Shown in pieces: positions 8,859 through 18,142 of a stretch of 40,002 nucleotides of DNA (positions within the stretch are counted from its first letter, which is position 1; each line of letters starts with the position of its first letter). The notes beneath the pieces are model-generated. The model was not told the origin of the DNA. It ran no database searches and worked only from the letters and a program-made list of their open reading frames with translations. Source of the DNA: Bacteroides sp. CAG:144 (lineage in GTDB: Bacteria > Bacteroidota > Bacteroidia > Bacteroidales > UBA11471); contig HF999710.1 of assembly GCA_000434215.1 (NCBI GenBank), positions 50,020-90,021 on the forward strand, given 5' to 3'. A program made the translations under genes and the position numbers.

Positions 8859-10496
8859 ATGCTTTCAACAATGCACAGAATACGAGCCTTTCTATTCATA
8901 ATTCTTCTCTTGGGAGAAGGAGTCGCATTACATGCTCAAAATCCGGGACAGATATACGACTTGATTATCGAAAAGAAAATCGAAAAAGCTATCGAAAAAC
9001 GGAACAAAATCTATGATAACGAGAAAAAAAGCGACTTGCTGCTCATAGATTTGTGCGACTGCTTATTGTTCAATACCCCGGAGTACAAAGCCTACAACCC
9101 TCAGAAATCTTACGAGATATTCAATAAATCACTTTTACCCAACAGTAAGGAACGTACTCTTATCAAGTTTCTCGACAAAAAAGACAATTCCCTCGACAGC
9201 ATACGCACACAGATAGAACAAAGTCTGTATAAACTTGCCTGTCGGGAAAATACCGAAGAAAGCTATGCCCGATTCATCGATTTGTGCCCGCAAAGCAAAT
9301 GGGTAGAACCGGCCGCCCAAAAGCAAGAAGACATAGCATACCGCCAAGCCATAGAAAAAGGCACGATAGAAGGGTATAACTATTTCCTATCACACTATGC
9401 ATCTTCCGAACATGTCGTAGAAATAACCCGATTGGCCGATAAAACAACTTTTGCACAACTCGACAATACAATCGAGGCCTACAAAAAATTCATCGAACTA
9501 TATCCGCAATCGCCACTTATCGAAGAGGCACAAAGCCGGATATATCGCCTTGCCTATGCCCAAGCTCGTAAAACCCATACACGAGAAGCATACCAACAAC
9601 TGCTCGCGGAATACCCCGATCACCCGATGAAAGAAGAGGCGCAATCGGCCATCGAGTCGTTCGACTACCTGAGTATCACCCAGCAGCCGACCCAATATGC
9701 GTACGATAAATTTTTACGGGACTATCCCAATTCTACCTACATTGCACCGCTCAACGACTGGCTGGGACATCTGAAAAAAAGCTATTGGCATTGGTCTCGA
9801 ATCAATCTCAAAGGGTATGTCAAAAGTATACAAGAAACCACAATCTCTCGACAAAACGGGAAAGAAATAAAAAGTACGGTTACCTCTCTATACGACCAGT
9901 TGGGGCAACTTCTCCTCGTCGAAACAAAGAAAAACGGAAAAACCGAGGAAAAAAGTTATCTCTACCACCCCGATTTCACACTGAGCACCATCTCCACACC
10001 GCAATGGAAAAAGACATATTACTATAACAACCGTCGTGAAATAACCCGCATCATAGAAACGAGGGAAGATGGGAAAGAACAGGAAATATGCAAACTGGAT
10101 TACGGCAACGACCGACTAGCTACGCGTACCGACATTATTGACGGAGTAAAAGGCGGACGGAAAACCGAATATACCTACAATGAAGCCGGAGACCTCATAT
10201 CTTCAAAAAGTTATAACGCCGCCACTCCACAAAATACTACAACGACCTATTATACACCGGGAGGTGATGTAAAACTCGAAATCGTAATCAATGGACGTTC
10301 TCGTCGGGAAAAAATCTATTTTTATAACGAACGCAACGATGTTTCGAAAATAACCTCGGTCAACGGCAGCCAAAAAGAAGACTCGACATTCGACTACACC
10401 TACGACGAGCACGGAAACTGGACAACCCGTATCCAATATTCGGGAAAGGAGACTACAACAACACATCGTGTAATCGAATATTACACATACGAATAG
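8859..10496 (+). CDS. Exported protein of unknown function: TPR-like repeats followed by YD-like beta repeats
   Basis: I do not recognise a named family for this 545-residue protein. The N-terminus is a signal peptide ending near LHAQ; ATG at 8874 (MHRIRAFL) is an equally good start. Residues about 120-300 contain four or more degenerate helical repeats of roughly 40 residues with the pattern AYxxFIxxYPxSPxxxEA, as in tetratricopeptide/outer-membrane-assembly lipoproteins. Residues about 315-545 switch to short beta units such as YLYHPD, YTYNEAGDLI, YFYNERNDV and YTYDEHGNW, which resemble YD/RHS repeats but lack a toxin tip or the RHS core motif. A scaffold or carbohydrate-binding role at the cell surface is possible. 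It has its own promoter and no close operon partner, and no terminator was seen. Confidence 0.75.
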   Translation: MLSTMHRIRAFLFIILLLGEGVALHAQNPGQIYDLIIEKKIEKAIEKRNKIYDNEKKSDLLLIDLCDCLLFNTPEYKAYNPQKSYEIFNKSLLPNSKERTLIKFLDKKDNSLDSIRTQIEQSLYKLACRENTEESYARFIDLCPQSKWVEPAAQKQEDIAYRQAIEKGTIEGYNYFLSHYASSEHVVEITRLADKTTFAQLDNTIEAYKKFIELYPQSPLIEEAQSRIYRLAYAQARKTHTREAYQQLLAEYPDHPMKEEAQSAIESFDYLSITQQPTQYAYDKFLRDYPNSTYIAPLNDWLGHLKKSYWHWSRINLKGYVKSIQETTISRQNGKEIKSTVTSLYDQLGQLLLVETKKNGKTEEKSYLYHPDFTLSTISTPQWKKTYYYNNRREITRIIETREDGKEQEICKLDYGNDRLATRTDIIDGVKGGRKTEYTYNEAGDLISSKSYNAATPQNTTTTYYTPGGDVKLEIVINGRSRREKIYFYNERNDVSKITSVNGSQKEDSTFDYTYDEHGNWTTRIQYSGKETTTTHRVIEYYTYE

Positions 10497-10552
10497 GCAT
10501 TCTCTTCCAAAAATAAAAAAGAGATAAAAAAGATTTGTATTCCAAAAAGTTC

Positions 10553-10560
10553 TACCTTTG
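10553..10560 (+). promoter_or_regulatory. Promoter -7 box for panB
   Basis: TACCTTTG matches TAnnTTTG, with TTTG at 10534-10537 as a rather close -33 element. It overlaps the TTG at 10558, so that codon cannot be the panB start. Confidence 0.65.
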
Positions 10561-10587
10561 CGGGAAAATTCAACACATCAAAAAGTC

Positions 10588-11406
10588 ATGTCAACTTATA
10601 CCGAAGATACCCGCAAAGTAACTACACGCCGCCTTATCGAAATGAAAGAACGCGGCGAAAAAATATCGATGCTTACCGCCTATGACTACTCTATGGCGAC
10701 ACTGATCGACCGTGCCGGCATGGACGTAATTTTGGTCGGCGACTCGGCCTCGAACGTCATGGCAGGAAACGTTACCACACTGCCCATGACCCTCGACCAG
10801 ATGATCTATCACGGACAATCGGTCGTCCGTGCCGTAAAACGTGCGCTCGTTGTTGTCGATATGCCTTTCGGTTCCTATCAGGGAAACTCCAAGGAGGCTT
10901 TGGCATCGGCCATACGCATTATGAAAGAAACCGGAGCCGATGCCGTCAAACTCGAAGGCGGAGAAGAGATAAAGGAATCCATCGCTCGGATTCTCAGTGC
11001 CGGAATTCCTATCATGGGACATCTCGGACTTACCCCCCAATCAATTAATAAATTCGGGACTTACGCCGTCCGTGCCAAAGAAGAGGCAGAAGCACAACAA
11101 CTCATCAAAGATGCACATTTGCTCGAACAACTCGGCTGCTTTGCCATCGTTCTTGAAAAAATACCGGCAAAACTCGCTGCCCGGGTAGCCGAAGAGGTAA
11201 CCATTCCCATCATCGGTATCGGTGCAGGAGGCGGTGTCGACGGTCAGGTGCTGGTTATGCACGACATGTTGGGTATCAACAAAGACTTTTCACCCCGATT
11301 CCTGCGTCGTTATGCCAACCTGCATACTATTATAACCGACGCGGTAAAGCAATACATATCCGATGTCAAGGAACAAGATTTCCCTAACGAATCGGAACAA
11401 TACTAA
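10588..11406 (+). CDS. panB: 3-methyl-2-oxobutanoate hydroxymethyltransferase
   Basis: The 272-residue product is a full-length ketopantoate hydroxymethyltransferase. It transfers a hydroxymethyl group from methylene-tetrahydrofolate to 2-oxoisovalerate, the first committed step to pantothenate and coenzyme A. Family motifs are intact: [30 protein letters not shown] with a metal-binding Asp, [17 protein letters not shown] and [23 protein letters not shown] at 10588 is chosen because the in-frame TTG at 10558 lies within the promoter, and [16 protein letters not shown] is a normal N-terminus. It is a single-gene unit with its own promoter and a strong shared terminator; panC and panD are not adjacent. 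Confidence 0.97.
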   Translation: MSTYTEDTRKVTTRRLIEMKERGEKISMLTAYDYSMATLIDRAGMDVILVGDSASNVMAGNVTTLPMTLDQMIYHGQSVVRAVKRALVVVDMPFGSYQGNSKEALASAIRIMKETGADAVKLEGGEEIKESIARILSAGIPIMGHLGLTPQSINKFGTYAVRAKEEAEAQQLIKDAHLLEQLGCFAIVLEKIPAKLAARVAEEVTIPIIGIGAGGGVDGQVLVMHDMLGINKDFSPRFLRRYANLHTIITDAVKQYISDVKEQDFPNESEQY

Positions 11407-11420
11407 TCTTCTAAATCTCT

Positions 11421-11465
11421 ATAAAAGACAAGGGGCAATCATTTTGATTGCCCCTTGTCTTTTAT
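11421..11465. terminator. Bidirectional terminator between panB and the DUF3109 gene
   Basis: A perfect 21-base inverted repeat (11421-11441 with 11445-11465) encloses a 3-base loop. Core AAGGGGCAATC is flanked by T-rich ends on both strands. It lies 14 bases after panB and 6 bases after the convergent gene, so it should stop both. Confidence 0.92.
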
Positions 11466-11471
11466 AACCGA

Positions 11472-12062
11472 CTATATTTCGCCGGATTCCTTTTGCTGTA
11501 AATAGGCCTGCGCCGTCCGATCGAGCTCGTCATACCACTCTTCCCCGAAACTTCGTATCAGCGGTTCCCGCAAAAAACGGTAGACCTTCACCCCTTCTTT
11601 CCGGCCTAACACTTCGGCCGCCTTGCATATCTTCCAACGATGATAATTGACTGCCGTGAAAGCGGGATAACGAGTTACACGTATCGGATAAAGGTGGCAC
11701 GACAAAGGTTTATAAAACGATACACGACCCTCACGATACGCTTTTTCAATCGCGCACATACACATGCCATCCTCACCATAACAGGTAAAGACACAATCCT
11801 TACCGCCAACAATCGACGTTACCAAATCGCCCTCCTCATCGACATAAGCCACTCCTTGCGACTTGATTATCTCCCGGGCAGCGGGAGTCAAATCATTCCA
11901 CACCTCAGGCAACAACTTCATAAGCACAAGCCGCTCCTCCTCGGTAATCGGTGCTCCTGCATCGCCTTCGATGCAACAAGCTCCCCGGCAGGCGGAAAGA
12001 TTACAGATAAAATCCCGCTCGATAACATCGAGACTGATAAGCGTATCGCCTATCTGCAACAT
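11472..12062 (-). CDS. DUF3109 cysteine-rich protein
   Basis: This 196-residue cytoplasmic protein matches DUF3109, a widespread Bacteroidetes family without an assigned function. The N-terminal signature has Cys20, Cys25 and the pair Cys29-Cys30 in NLSACRGACCIEGDAG, followed by GGKDCVFTCYGEDGMCMC, LSCHLYPIRV and WKICKAAE. The C-x3-CC pattern and the spread of further cysteines resemble the YkgJ-type putative metal or Fe-S binding proteins. The start MLQIGDTLISLDVIE at 12062 agrees with my memory of homologues and lies 17 bases after gpmI; an upstream ATG at 12098 would overlap gpmI by 19 bases and is less likely. It is the last gene of the ligase-gpmI unit. Confidence 0.85.
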   Translation of the reverse strand: MLQIGDTLISLDVIERDFICNLSACRGACCIEGDAGAPITEEERLVLMKLLPEVWNDLTPAAREIIKSQGVAYVDEEGDLVTSIVGGKDCVFTCYGEDGMCMCAIEKAYREGRVSFYKPLSCHLYPIRVTRYPAFTAVNYHRWKICKAAEVLGRKEGVKVYRFLREPLIRSFGEEWYDELDRTAQAYLQQKESGEI

Positions 12063-12079
12063 ATACTCTTCGTTGGTTT

Positions 12080-13606
12080 CTAATCCTTTATCAGACATTT
12101 GCCCGTCATTTCGGCAGGAAGCTCTATTCCCATGATATGACACAACGAGGGAGCGACATCGGCAAGAATACCGTTCTCTACTTGTGCCGCTTTATTCGAT
12201 GTTACATATACGAAAGGAACGGGATTGAGCGAATGCGCTGTATTCGGCGTACCATCGGCATTCAAAGCATGATCGGCATTTCCGTGGTCGGCGATGATAA
12301 TGGCTTCATAACCGTTGGACACAGCCGTGTCGATTACCGAACCCACACATTCGTCTACGGCTTTAACCGCTTTTTCGATAGCCTCATATACACCGGTATG
12401 TCCCACCATATCACCGTTGGCGAAATTGCAAACGACAAGATCGTATTTTCCCGAAGCCAATGCATTATTGAGCGCATCTTTCACTTCATAAACGCTCATT
12501 TCGGGTTTCAAATCGTAAGTCGCGACTTTGGGCGAAGGTATCAGTATACGGTCTTCCCCATCGAATTCCTTTTCACGTCCCCCTGAGAAAAAGAACGTTA
12601 CATGCGCATATTTCTCGGTTTCGGCAATACGCAGCTGTTTACGGCCGGCTTTCGACACGATTTCCCCCAAAGTATTCACCACATTTTCTTTATCGAAAAG
12701 GATATGCAATCCGGTAAACTTAGCATCATAAGGGGTCATACAGCAATAATACAAAGGCAACGTATGCATACCAGCTTCGGGCATATCTTGCTGGGTAAGA
12801 ACGATGGTCAGCTCTTTGGCCCGATCGTTACGGTAATTGAAGAAAATAACCACATCGCCCTCTTCAATCACCGATACGGGTTTCCCGTCAACTCCGACAT
12901 GAACAATCGGTTTTACAAACTCATCGGTAATATCGGCGTCATACGAAGCCTGCATGGCAGCAACCATATCGGTGGCGGGAGTTCCCTTTCCGTTGACAAG
13001 CAGGTCATAAGCCTCTTTCACCCGTTCCCAACGTTTGTCCCGGTCCATGGCATAATAACGGCCTATAATCGAGGCAATAGCCCCTTTCTTTTCCGAAAGA
13101 TGTTTTTCGAGTGCCTCGATAAATCCTTTTCCGCTACGGGGATCGGTATCGCGGCCGTCCATAAAACAATGTACAAACGTCTTATCGATACCGTACTCGG
13201 AAGCGATATCGCACAAAACAAAAAGGTGATCGAGAGAACTGTGCACACCGCCGTCGGATACAAGCCCCATAAGATGAACTTGTTTCCCGTTCTCACGAGC
13301 ATATGTAAAGGCTTTGACAATCTCGGGGTTGGAGAAAATCGACTTGTCGGCACAAGCACGGTTTATCTTCACCAAGTCTTGATATACGACGCGACCGGCA
13401 CCGATATTGAGGTGTCCGACTTCGGAGTTTCCCATCTGGCCGTCGGGCAGGCCGACATTTTCTCCCGAAGCCTGCAATTGTGAGTGCGGGTAAGCAGCCA
13501 GCAATTTATCCCAATGCGGAGTAGGTGTGTTATAAATCACATCGTCTTTGGCCCGGTCGCCTATGCCCCAGCCGTCAAGAATCAACAGAAATGCTTTTTT
13601 GTTCAT
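12080..13606 (-). CDS. gpmI: 2,3-bisphosphoglycerate-independent phosphoglycerate mutase
   Basis: The 508-residue product interconverts 3- and 2-phosphoglycerate in glycolysis and gluconeogenesis, using two Mn2+ ions and a phosphoserine intermediate. The alkaline-phosphatase-like motif [10 protein letters not shown] holds the first metal Asp, and the nucleophile Ser61 sits in [14 protein letters not shown]. Also visible are [38 protein letters not shown] and [12 protein letters not shown] with metal ligands. Length and N-terminus are normal. It lies 42 bases after the acyl-CoA ligase and 17 bases before DUF3109, so the three are probably cotranscribed. No separate promoter box was found in front of it. 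Confidence 0.97.
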   Translation of the reverse strand: MNKKAFLLILDGWGIGDRAKDDVIYNTPTPHWDKLLAAYPHSQLQASGENVGLPDGQMGNSEVGHLNIGAGRVVYQDLVKINRACADKSIFSNPEIVKAFTYARENGKQVHLMGLVSDGGVHSSLDHLFVLCDIASEYGIDKTFVHCFMDGRDTDPRSGKGFIEALEKHLSEKKGAIASIIGRYYAMDRDKRWERVKEAYDLLVNGKGTPATDMVAAMQASYDADITDEFVKPIVHVGVDGKPVSVIEEGDVVIFFNYRNDRAKELTIVLTQQDMPEAGMHTLPLYYCCMTPYDAKFTGLHILFDKENVVNTLGEIVSKAGRKQLRIAETEKYAHVTFFFSGGREKEFDGEDRILIPSPKVATYDLKPEMSVYEVKDALNNALASGKYDLVVCNFANGDMVGHTGVYEAIEKAVKAVDECVGSVIDTAVSNGYEAIIIADHGNADHALNADGTPNTAHSLNPVPFVYVTSNKAAQVENGILADVAPSLCHIMGIELPAEMTGKCLIKD

Positions 13607-13648
13607 TGCAGTAAACTTTTTAATATCTTTTTTACCAGAATTTGTTTT

Positions 13649-15337
13649 TTATTTTTCCTTTTTATCGGGCAACGGAGTGAAATTGGTATACAGATAGCGC
13701 TTGATACTACGTTTGGGTGTCTTTTCAAACTCCGACTGATAAATATATATGTGCGCGATACTTTCATAAGGCGCCACCTCTTTATTGAGATTTCGGCGCA
13801 CTTCCTCCATCGCAACCGGCAGATCTTCCGGGGTAAGACCATACGTATCGACAGCTTCGAAATCGGGATATACCAAAGCGACGAGCTTTCCTTCCTTTTC
13901 GATAACGAGACTCTCCATGACAAATGGCATGTTATTGAGTTTCGACTCTATCTCTTCGGGATAAATATTCTGTCCGTTAGCACCAAGTATCATCGTCTTA
14001 TAGCGACCTTTGATAAAGATAGTTCCGTCCTCGCTTACCGTTCCCATGTCGCCGGTATGCAACCAGCCGTCTTTCAAGACATCGGCCGTTGCTTCCTCAT
14101 TCTTATAGTATCCTTTCATTACATTTTCGCCCCGCACACAGATTTCACCGGGTATCAGTTGAGGATCGGTCGAGTCGATTTTCACTTCCATATAACCAGG
14201 AAGGATGCGTCCCGATGAGCGGGGAATGAATTCTTTCCAATGCGTGTAACTGATAAGCGGAGCGCATTCGGTCATTCCGTAACCTACCGTAAACGGGAAT
14301 TTGATTTTATGAAGGAATGCTTCTACCTCGGCATTTAAAGGAGCTCCGCCTACGATAACCTGCTCGAAACGCCCGCCGAAAGCATCGACCAATTTCTTGC
14401 AAACCTGCCCGTAAATACGGCTGTCGAGTACCGGAAGGGACAACGCCCAACGCATCGTACGCTTATTGAGCATAGGAAGTATTTGCTTGCGATATATCTT
14501 CTCGAGAATAAGAGGTACGCAGATGATGAGATTGGGCTTCACTTCCTCCATCGCTTTCAACAAAATTTTGGGCGAAGGTATCTTTCCCAACAGAGTAACG
14601 TGCGTCCCGACAGCCAACGGTGTCAGCAGGTCGAAAGCACAACCGTAAGCATGAGCCAGAGGAAGGAACGACAAACACTTGCTACCTTTATAATGCAGTT
14701 TCGATTGCATACCGAAACAAGTATTCCCTGCCAGATTATTTCCGGTAAGCATCACGCCTTTGCTGAATCCCGTCGTACCCGAAGTGTAATTGATAAGACT
14801 TACCTTATCGTTGCCCAACTCGGCATATTTTATATCGTTACGGGAAAAACCGTCGGGATAAGTTTTTTCGAAATGCTGGTCGATATCAGCAAGATACTGC
14901 ATAATATCTTCCCCATCTCTCTGGTCGAGGCAACTATAATCGTCGAGGGAAATAACACCCCGCACCTGATTGAGTTTCTCCATCTCGATATGCTCCCACG
15001 CCAAACTGCCGGAAAAAAGCAACACGGCATCGGAATGGTTTATGATGTGGTGCACATCATTGGGATTGAAATCTTGCAGAATAGGAACAATAATCGCCCC
15101 ATAGGTAACCGTAGCGAAAAAAGACATCACCCAACGCGGAGTATTCCGCCCGATAAGAGCGATTTTGTCACCCCGACGTATTTGGCAATGTCGCAACAAG
15201 AGGTGTATACGGGCTATCTGTCGAGCCATATCGCCGTAAGTAAATGTCTCTCGGGTATTGTAATCGGTCAATGCCGGCAATTCCCAATTCTCCTTAAAAC
15301 TTTTCTCGTAGATTTTGATAAAATTTTCCTCTACCAT
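13649..15337 (-). CDS. Long-chain fatty acid-CoA ligase (AMP-binding)
   Basis: The 562-residue product is an ANL-superfamily adenylate-forming enzyme that would activate fatty acids to acyl-CoA with ATP. Motifs in order: the P-loop-like YTSGTTGFSKG at 184-194, VIVGGAPLN, GYGMTECAP, GWLHTGDMG, and the hinge/A10 region RYKTMILGANGQNIYPEEIE. The C-terminal lysine-bearing segment KTPKRSIKRYL is present. It is a soluble or membrane-associated cytoplasmic enzyme, and chain length preference cannot be read from sequence. It is first in the minus-strand unit ahead of gpmI. A good promoter lies 23 bases upstream. No truncation is seen. Confidence 0.9.
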   Translation of the reverse strand: MVEENFIKIYEKSFKENWELPALTDYNTRETFTYGDMARQIARIHLLLRHCQIRRGDKIALIGRNTPRWVMSFFATVTYGAIIVPILQDFNPNDVHHIINHSDAVLLFSGSLAWEHIEMEKLNQVRGVISLDDYSCLDQRDGEDIMQYLADIDQHFEKTYPDGFSRNDIKYAELGNDKVSLINYTSGTTGFSKGVMLTGNNLAGNTCFGMQSKLHYKGSKCLSFLPLAHAYGCAFDLLTPLAVGTHVTLLGKIPSPKILLKAMEEVKPNLIICVPLILEKIYRKQILPMLNKRTMRWALSLPVLDSRIYGQVCKKLVDAFGGRFEQVIVGGAPLNAEVEAFLHKIKFPFTVGYGMTECAPLISYTHWKEFIPRSSGRILPGYMEVKIDSTDPQLIPGEICVRGENVMKGYYKNEEATADVLKDGWLHTGDMGTVSEDGTIFIKGRYKTMILGANGQNIYPEEIESKLNNMPFVMESLVIEKEGKLVALVYPDFEAVDTYGLTPEDLPVAMEEVRRNLNKEVAPYESIAHIYIYQSEFEKTPKRSIKRYLYTNFTPLPDKKEK

Positions 15338-15359
15338 GAGATAACAAATATATTTTCCG

Positions 15360-15367
15360 CAAAGGTA
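15360..15367 (-). promoter_or_regulatory. Promoter -7 box for the acyl-CoA ligase operon
   Basis: On the minus strand this reads TACCTTTG, a perfect TAnnTTTG match 23 bases before ATG 15337. The leader would be only about 15 bases. Confidence 0.62.
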
Positions 15368-15440
15368 AAATAAAAAAACAAATAATTATATCGAACAGGC
15401 AAAGAAGGAAAAGATTATCAAGGTTTTCGAGATATTTCAT

Positions 15441-15448
15441 TATCTTTG
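15441..15448 (+). promoter_or_regulatory. Promoter -7 box upstream of the GH43 gene
   Basis: TATCTTTG matches TAnnTTTG. It lies 127 bases before ATG 15575, so the transcript would begin with an unusually long leader that includes the hairpin at 15461-15498. Confidence 0.6.
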
Positions 15449-15460
15449 ACAACCAAAATA

Positions 15461-15498
15461 AAAAGCGGACGACCCGCATCATGTGCCGCCCGTTTTTT
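15461..15498 (+). terminator. Terminator-like hairpin in the GH43 leader (possible attenuator)
   Basis: The left arm 15461-15471 (AAAAAGCGGACG region) pairs with the right arm 15487-15497, with one mismatch and one G-T pair. Inside it a small GCA/TGC stem can form, and a run of six T residues ends it. It begins only about 6-8 bases after the expected transcription start. It could end a very short RNA, act as an attenuator, or be a plain leader structure. The reverse strand also has a T-rich tail. Confidence 0.4.
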
Positions 15499-15574
15499 CA
15501 CCATTACAACAAATAGATTTATTCCTTCGCAATATATCGACCGATTACCTCCAACAAAAAAACAAATACCTCGA

Positions 15575-16651
15575 ATGAAAAATCCGACCATTCTCACATT
15601 ATGCATTTTATGGGCCTCACTATCCTTATCTTTCTCCACCACTGCACAAAACAAAGCCAAAGAAGAGCCCCTCGGGACACCCGCCCGATACCTATTTCCC
15701 GATGATTACATGGCCGACCCGTCGGTACATATTTTCGAAGGGAAAGTCTATATTTATCCCTCCCACGACTGGGAATCGGGAGTTACCGACCCCGAAGACG
15801 GAAATCACTTCAATATGCGCGACTACCATGTATTTTCTACCAAAGAACCGCAAAAAGGGAAAGTTACCGACCACGGCGTTGTTCTTTCTCTCGAACAGAT
15901 TCCGTGGGCAAGCCGGCAACTTTGGGCTTGCGATGTCGCTTGTAAAGACGGTAAATATTATATGTATTTTCCGGCCAAAGACAAAAACGACATCTTCCGC
16001 CTCGGTGTAGCCATCGGCGAAAAACCTTACGGGCCGTTCATTCCCCAGCCCCATCCCATGCGGGGCAGTTACAGCATCGATCCCGCCGTATTTGAAGACG
16101 AAGGCAAATACTATATCTATTTTGGAGGTTTGCAAGGCGGGCAACTCCAACGGTACCGAGATAATAAGGCTCAGGAATGCGGTATCATTCCCGGGAAAAA
16201 TGAAGAGGCTCTTCCCGCCCGGGTAGCACGCCTCAGCGACGATATGCTCGAATTTGCCGAAGACCCGCGACCGGTAATGATTCTCGATTCGAACGGTAAT
16301 CCTCTCAAAAACGGAGATCCGCACCGTTTCTTCGAAGCAGCATGGGTACACAAATACAACGGGAAATATTATTTTTCCTACTCAACCGGCACGTCCCATA
16401 TGCTCTGCTATGCCATAGGAGACAACCCCTACGGACCGTTCACTTACACGGGGGTAATACTCACACCTGTAATCGGCTGGACGACCCATCACTCGATATG
16501 CCAATACAAAGGCAAATGGTATCTCTTTTTCCACGATAGCGCTCCATCGGGAGGTGTATCATACCTACGCAGCATGAAAGTCTGTGAACTGGAATATAAT
16601 CCCGACGGTACTATACGCACCATTTCGGGTGAAACCCGACCGACACGATAA
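15575..16651 (+). CDS. Secreted glycoside hydrolase family 43 protein
   Basis: The 358-residue product has a signal peptide (MKNPTILTL... cleaved near TTAQ) and a five-bladed propeller of GH43 type. The catalytic base Asp is in MADPSVHIFEGKVYIYPSHD, the pKa-tuning Asp in SIDPAVFEDEGKYYIYFGG, and the general acid Glu in FFEAAWVHKYNGKYYFSYSTG. GH43 enzymes are inverting beta-xylosidases, arabinofuranosidases or arabinanases; the exact substrate cannot be assigned, but arabinose- or xylose-containing plant polysaccharide is likely. ATG at 15575 is preferred over upstream in-frame codons from 15446 because only it gives a clean signal peptide. No susC/susD partner is nearby; it stands alone behind a structured leader. 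Confidence 0.87.
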   Translation: MKNPTILTLCILWASLSLSFSTTAQNKAKEEPLGTPARYLFPDDYMADPSVHIFEGKVYIYPSHDWESGVTDPEDGNHFNMRDYHVFSTKEPQKGKVTDHGVVLSLEQIPWASRQLWACDVACKDGKYYMYFPAKDKNDIFRLGVAIGEKPYGPFIPQPHPMRGSYSIDPAVFEDEGKYYIYFGGLQGGQLQRYRDNKAQECGIIPGKNEEALPARVARLSDDMLEFAEDPRPVMILDSNGNPLKNGDPHRFFEAAWVHKYNGKYYFSYSTGTSHMLCYAIGDNPYGPFTYTGVILTPVIGWTTHHSICQYKGKWYLFFHDSAPSGGVSYLRSMKVCELEYNPDGTIRTISGETRPTR

Positions 16652-16776
16652 CAACCTTTCGAGAAGGCAGGAAAGAGTCATAAATCTTTTTCTTTTCCTC
16701 CCAGAAAAAAGAACATTTCATGGCGTTAAATAAAAAGAAAGTATCTGCTATTACAGTTTATTTATGCGTGAAATAT

Positions 16777-16784
16777 TACTTTTG
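16777..16784 (+). promoter_or_regulatory. Promoter -7 box for the mtaB operon
   Basis: TACTTTTG matches TAnnTTTG and lies 29 bases before ATG 16814. The gap 16652-16813 otherwise holds nothing recognisable. Confidence 0.62.
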
Positions 16785-16813
16785 TATCGAAATCTGCCAT
16801 TAAATAGAACCAG

Positions 16814-18136
16814 ATGATCGACCGCCAAACATTCGGACCGCAAACCGCCGCTTATTACACCTTAGGGTGCAAACTCAACTTCGCCGAAACTTCGACCATC
16901 GGACGCATGCTCGAAGAGAGGGGCATACGTCGTGCCCGAAACGGGGAACCCGTCGACATCTGCATCATCAACACCTGCTCGGTAACGGAACTCGCCGACA
17001 AAAAATGCCGGCAAACCATACGCCGTATTTCCCGCCAACACCCCGAGGCCGTCGTTGTCGTAACCGGTTGTTACGCACAACTCAAACCCGAAGAGATCGC
17101 CCGCATACCGGGCGTCGATATGGTACTGGGCGCAGGAGAAAAAGGCAAAATAGCCCAATACCTCGACAAACTGCAAAAAAAAGAAGCAACCGACATATTC
17201 ACCACCCCCAGTCAGGAAATCGACAATTTCGCCCCTTCGTGTTCACGAGGCGACCGCACACGCTACTTTCTCAAAGTGCAAGACGGCTGCGACTATTTCT
17301 GCTCATATTGCACGATACCCTACGCCCGGGGCAGAAGCCGCAATGGACACATCGCCGACCTTGTGGAGCAAGCCCGTAACGTGGCTCGTGAAGGCGGTCA
17401 TGAGATCGTTCTGACGGGTGTGAACATAGGAGACTTCGGTAAAACGACCGGAGAGACATTTTTCGGGCTCATACAGGAACTCGAAAAAATCGACGGCATA
17501 GACCGATATCGCATCTCATCGATAGAGCCCAATCTACTGACCGACGAAATTATCGATTTCGTCGCCGCATCGAAACATTTCGCCCCCCACTTCCACATAC
17601 CCTTGCAATCGGGTAGCGATGAGGTTCTCCGCCTTATGCGCAGACGCTACGACACGCAACTCTTCGCGCGACGTATCGAACATATCAAACAAGTCATGCC
17701 CGACGCTTTCATCGGAGTCGACCTCATTGTCGGTATGCGCGGAGAGACCGATACGCTTTTCGACGAGTCGGCCCAGTTTATCGACAGTCTCGACATTTCC
17801 CAATTGCATGTTTTCACCTATTCCGAGCGTTCGGGTACGCAAGCTCTGAAAATAAAGCCCATCGTGCCACAGGAAATCAGGCATGAGCGTTGTCGTCGTA
17901 TTCTCGAAATATCGGAAAGGAAACTACACCGTTTTTATTCTTCCCAAATAAGCAAAACTCGTCCCGTGCTTTTTGAACACCCGGCAAAAAATGCCCCGAT
18001 GCATGGATTTACCGACAACTATGTGAGAGTGGAACTCCCTTTTGAAAAGAGCCTCATCAATACGGTACGCAATGTAAAAATAGGCGATTTCATCGAAAAA
18101 AAAGATATTCCAGCTTTACATGCACAGCTCCTATAA
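16814..18136 (+). CDS. mtaB: tRNA t6A37 methylthiotransferase
   Basis: The 440-residue product is a radical-SAM methylthiotransferase of the MtaB/e-MtaB subgroup. It adds a methylthio group to N6-threonylcarbamoyl-adenosine 37 of ANN-decoding tRNAs. The N-terminal domain carries three cluster cysteines: Cys19 (GCKLN), Cys55 (NTCSVT) and Cys86 (GCYAQ). The radical-SAM cluster is Cys159-x3-Cys163-x2-Cys166 in CDYFCSYCTIPYARG. A short C-terminal TRAM-like region ends the protein. The GCKLNFAE start motif separates it from MiaB and RimO, which have GCQMN- and GCxKN-type versions. It is first in a tight operon; the next gene starts 6 bases after its stop. Confidence 0.93.
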   Translation: MIDRQTFGPQTAAYYTLGCKLNFAETSTIGRMLEERGIRRARNGEPVDICIINTCSVTELADKKCRQTIRRISRQHPEAVVVVTGCYAQLKPEEIARIPGVDMVLGAGEKGKIAQYLDKLQKKEATDIFTTPSQEIDNFAPSCSRGDRTRYFLKVQDGCDYFCSYCTIPYARGRSRNGHIADLVEQARNVAREGGHEIVLTGVNIGDFGKTTGETFFGLIQELEKIDGIDRYRISSIEPNLLTDEIIDFVAASKHFAPHFHIPLQSGSDEVLRLMRRRYDTQLFARRIEHIKQVMPDAFIGVDLIVGMRGETDTLFDESAQFIDSLDISQLHVFTYSERSGTQALKIKPIVPQEIRHERCRRILEISERKLHRFYSSQISKTRPVLFEHPAKNAPMHGFTDNYVRVELPFEKSLINTVRNVKIGDFIEKKDIPALHAQLL

Positions 18137-18142
18137 AACGAC

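Noticed and set aside
8859..10496. RHS/contact-dependent toxin for the YD-repeat protein.
   Set aside because: There is no RHS core motif, no variable toxin tip and no immunity gene behind it.
10558..10587. TTG-initiated N-terminal extension of panB.
   Set aside because: The TTG overlaps the TACCTTTG promoter box, so it would not be in the transcript.
12602..13483. A 293-codon plus-strand frame opposite gpmI; similar frames at 14483-15373 and 24591-25391.
   Set aside because: All lie opposite conserved enzymes, their translations match no family, and codon use is that of a shadow frame.
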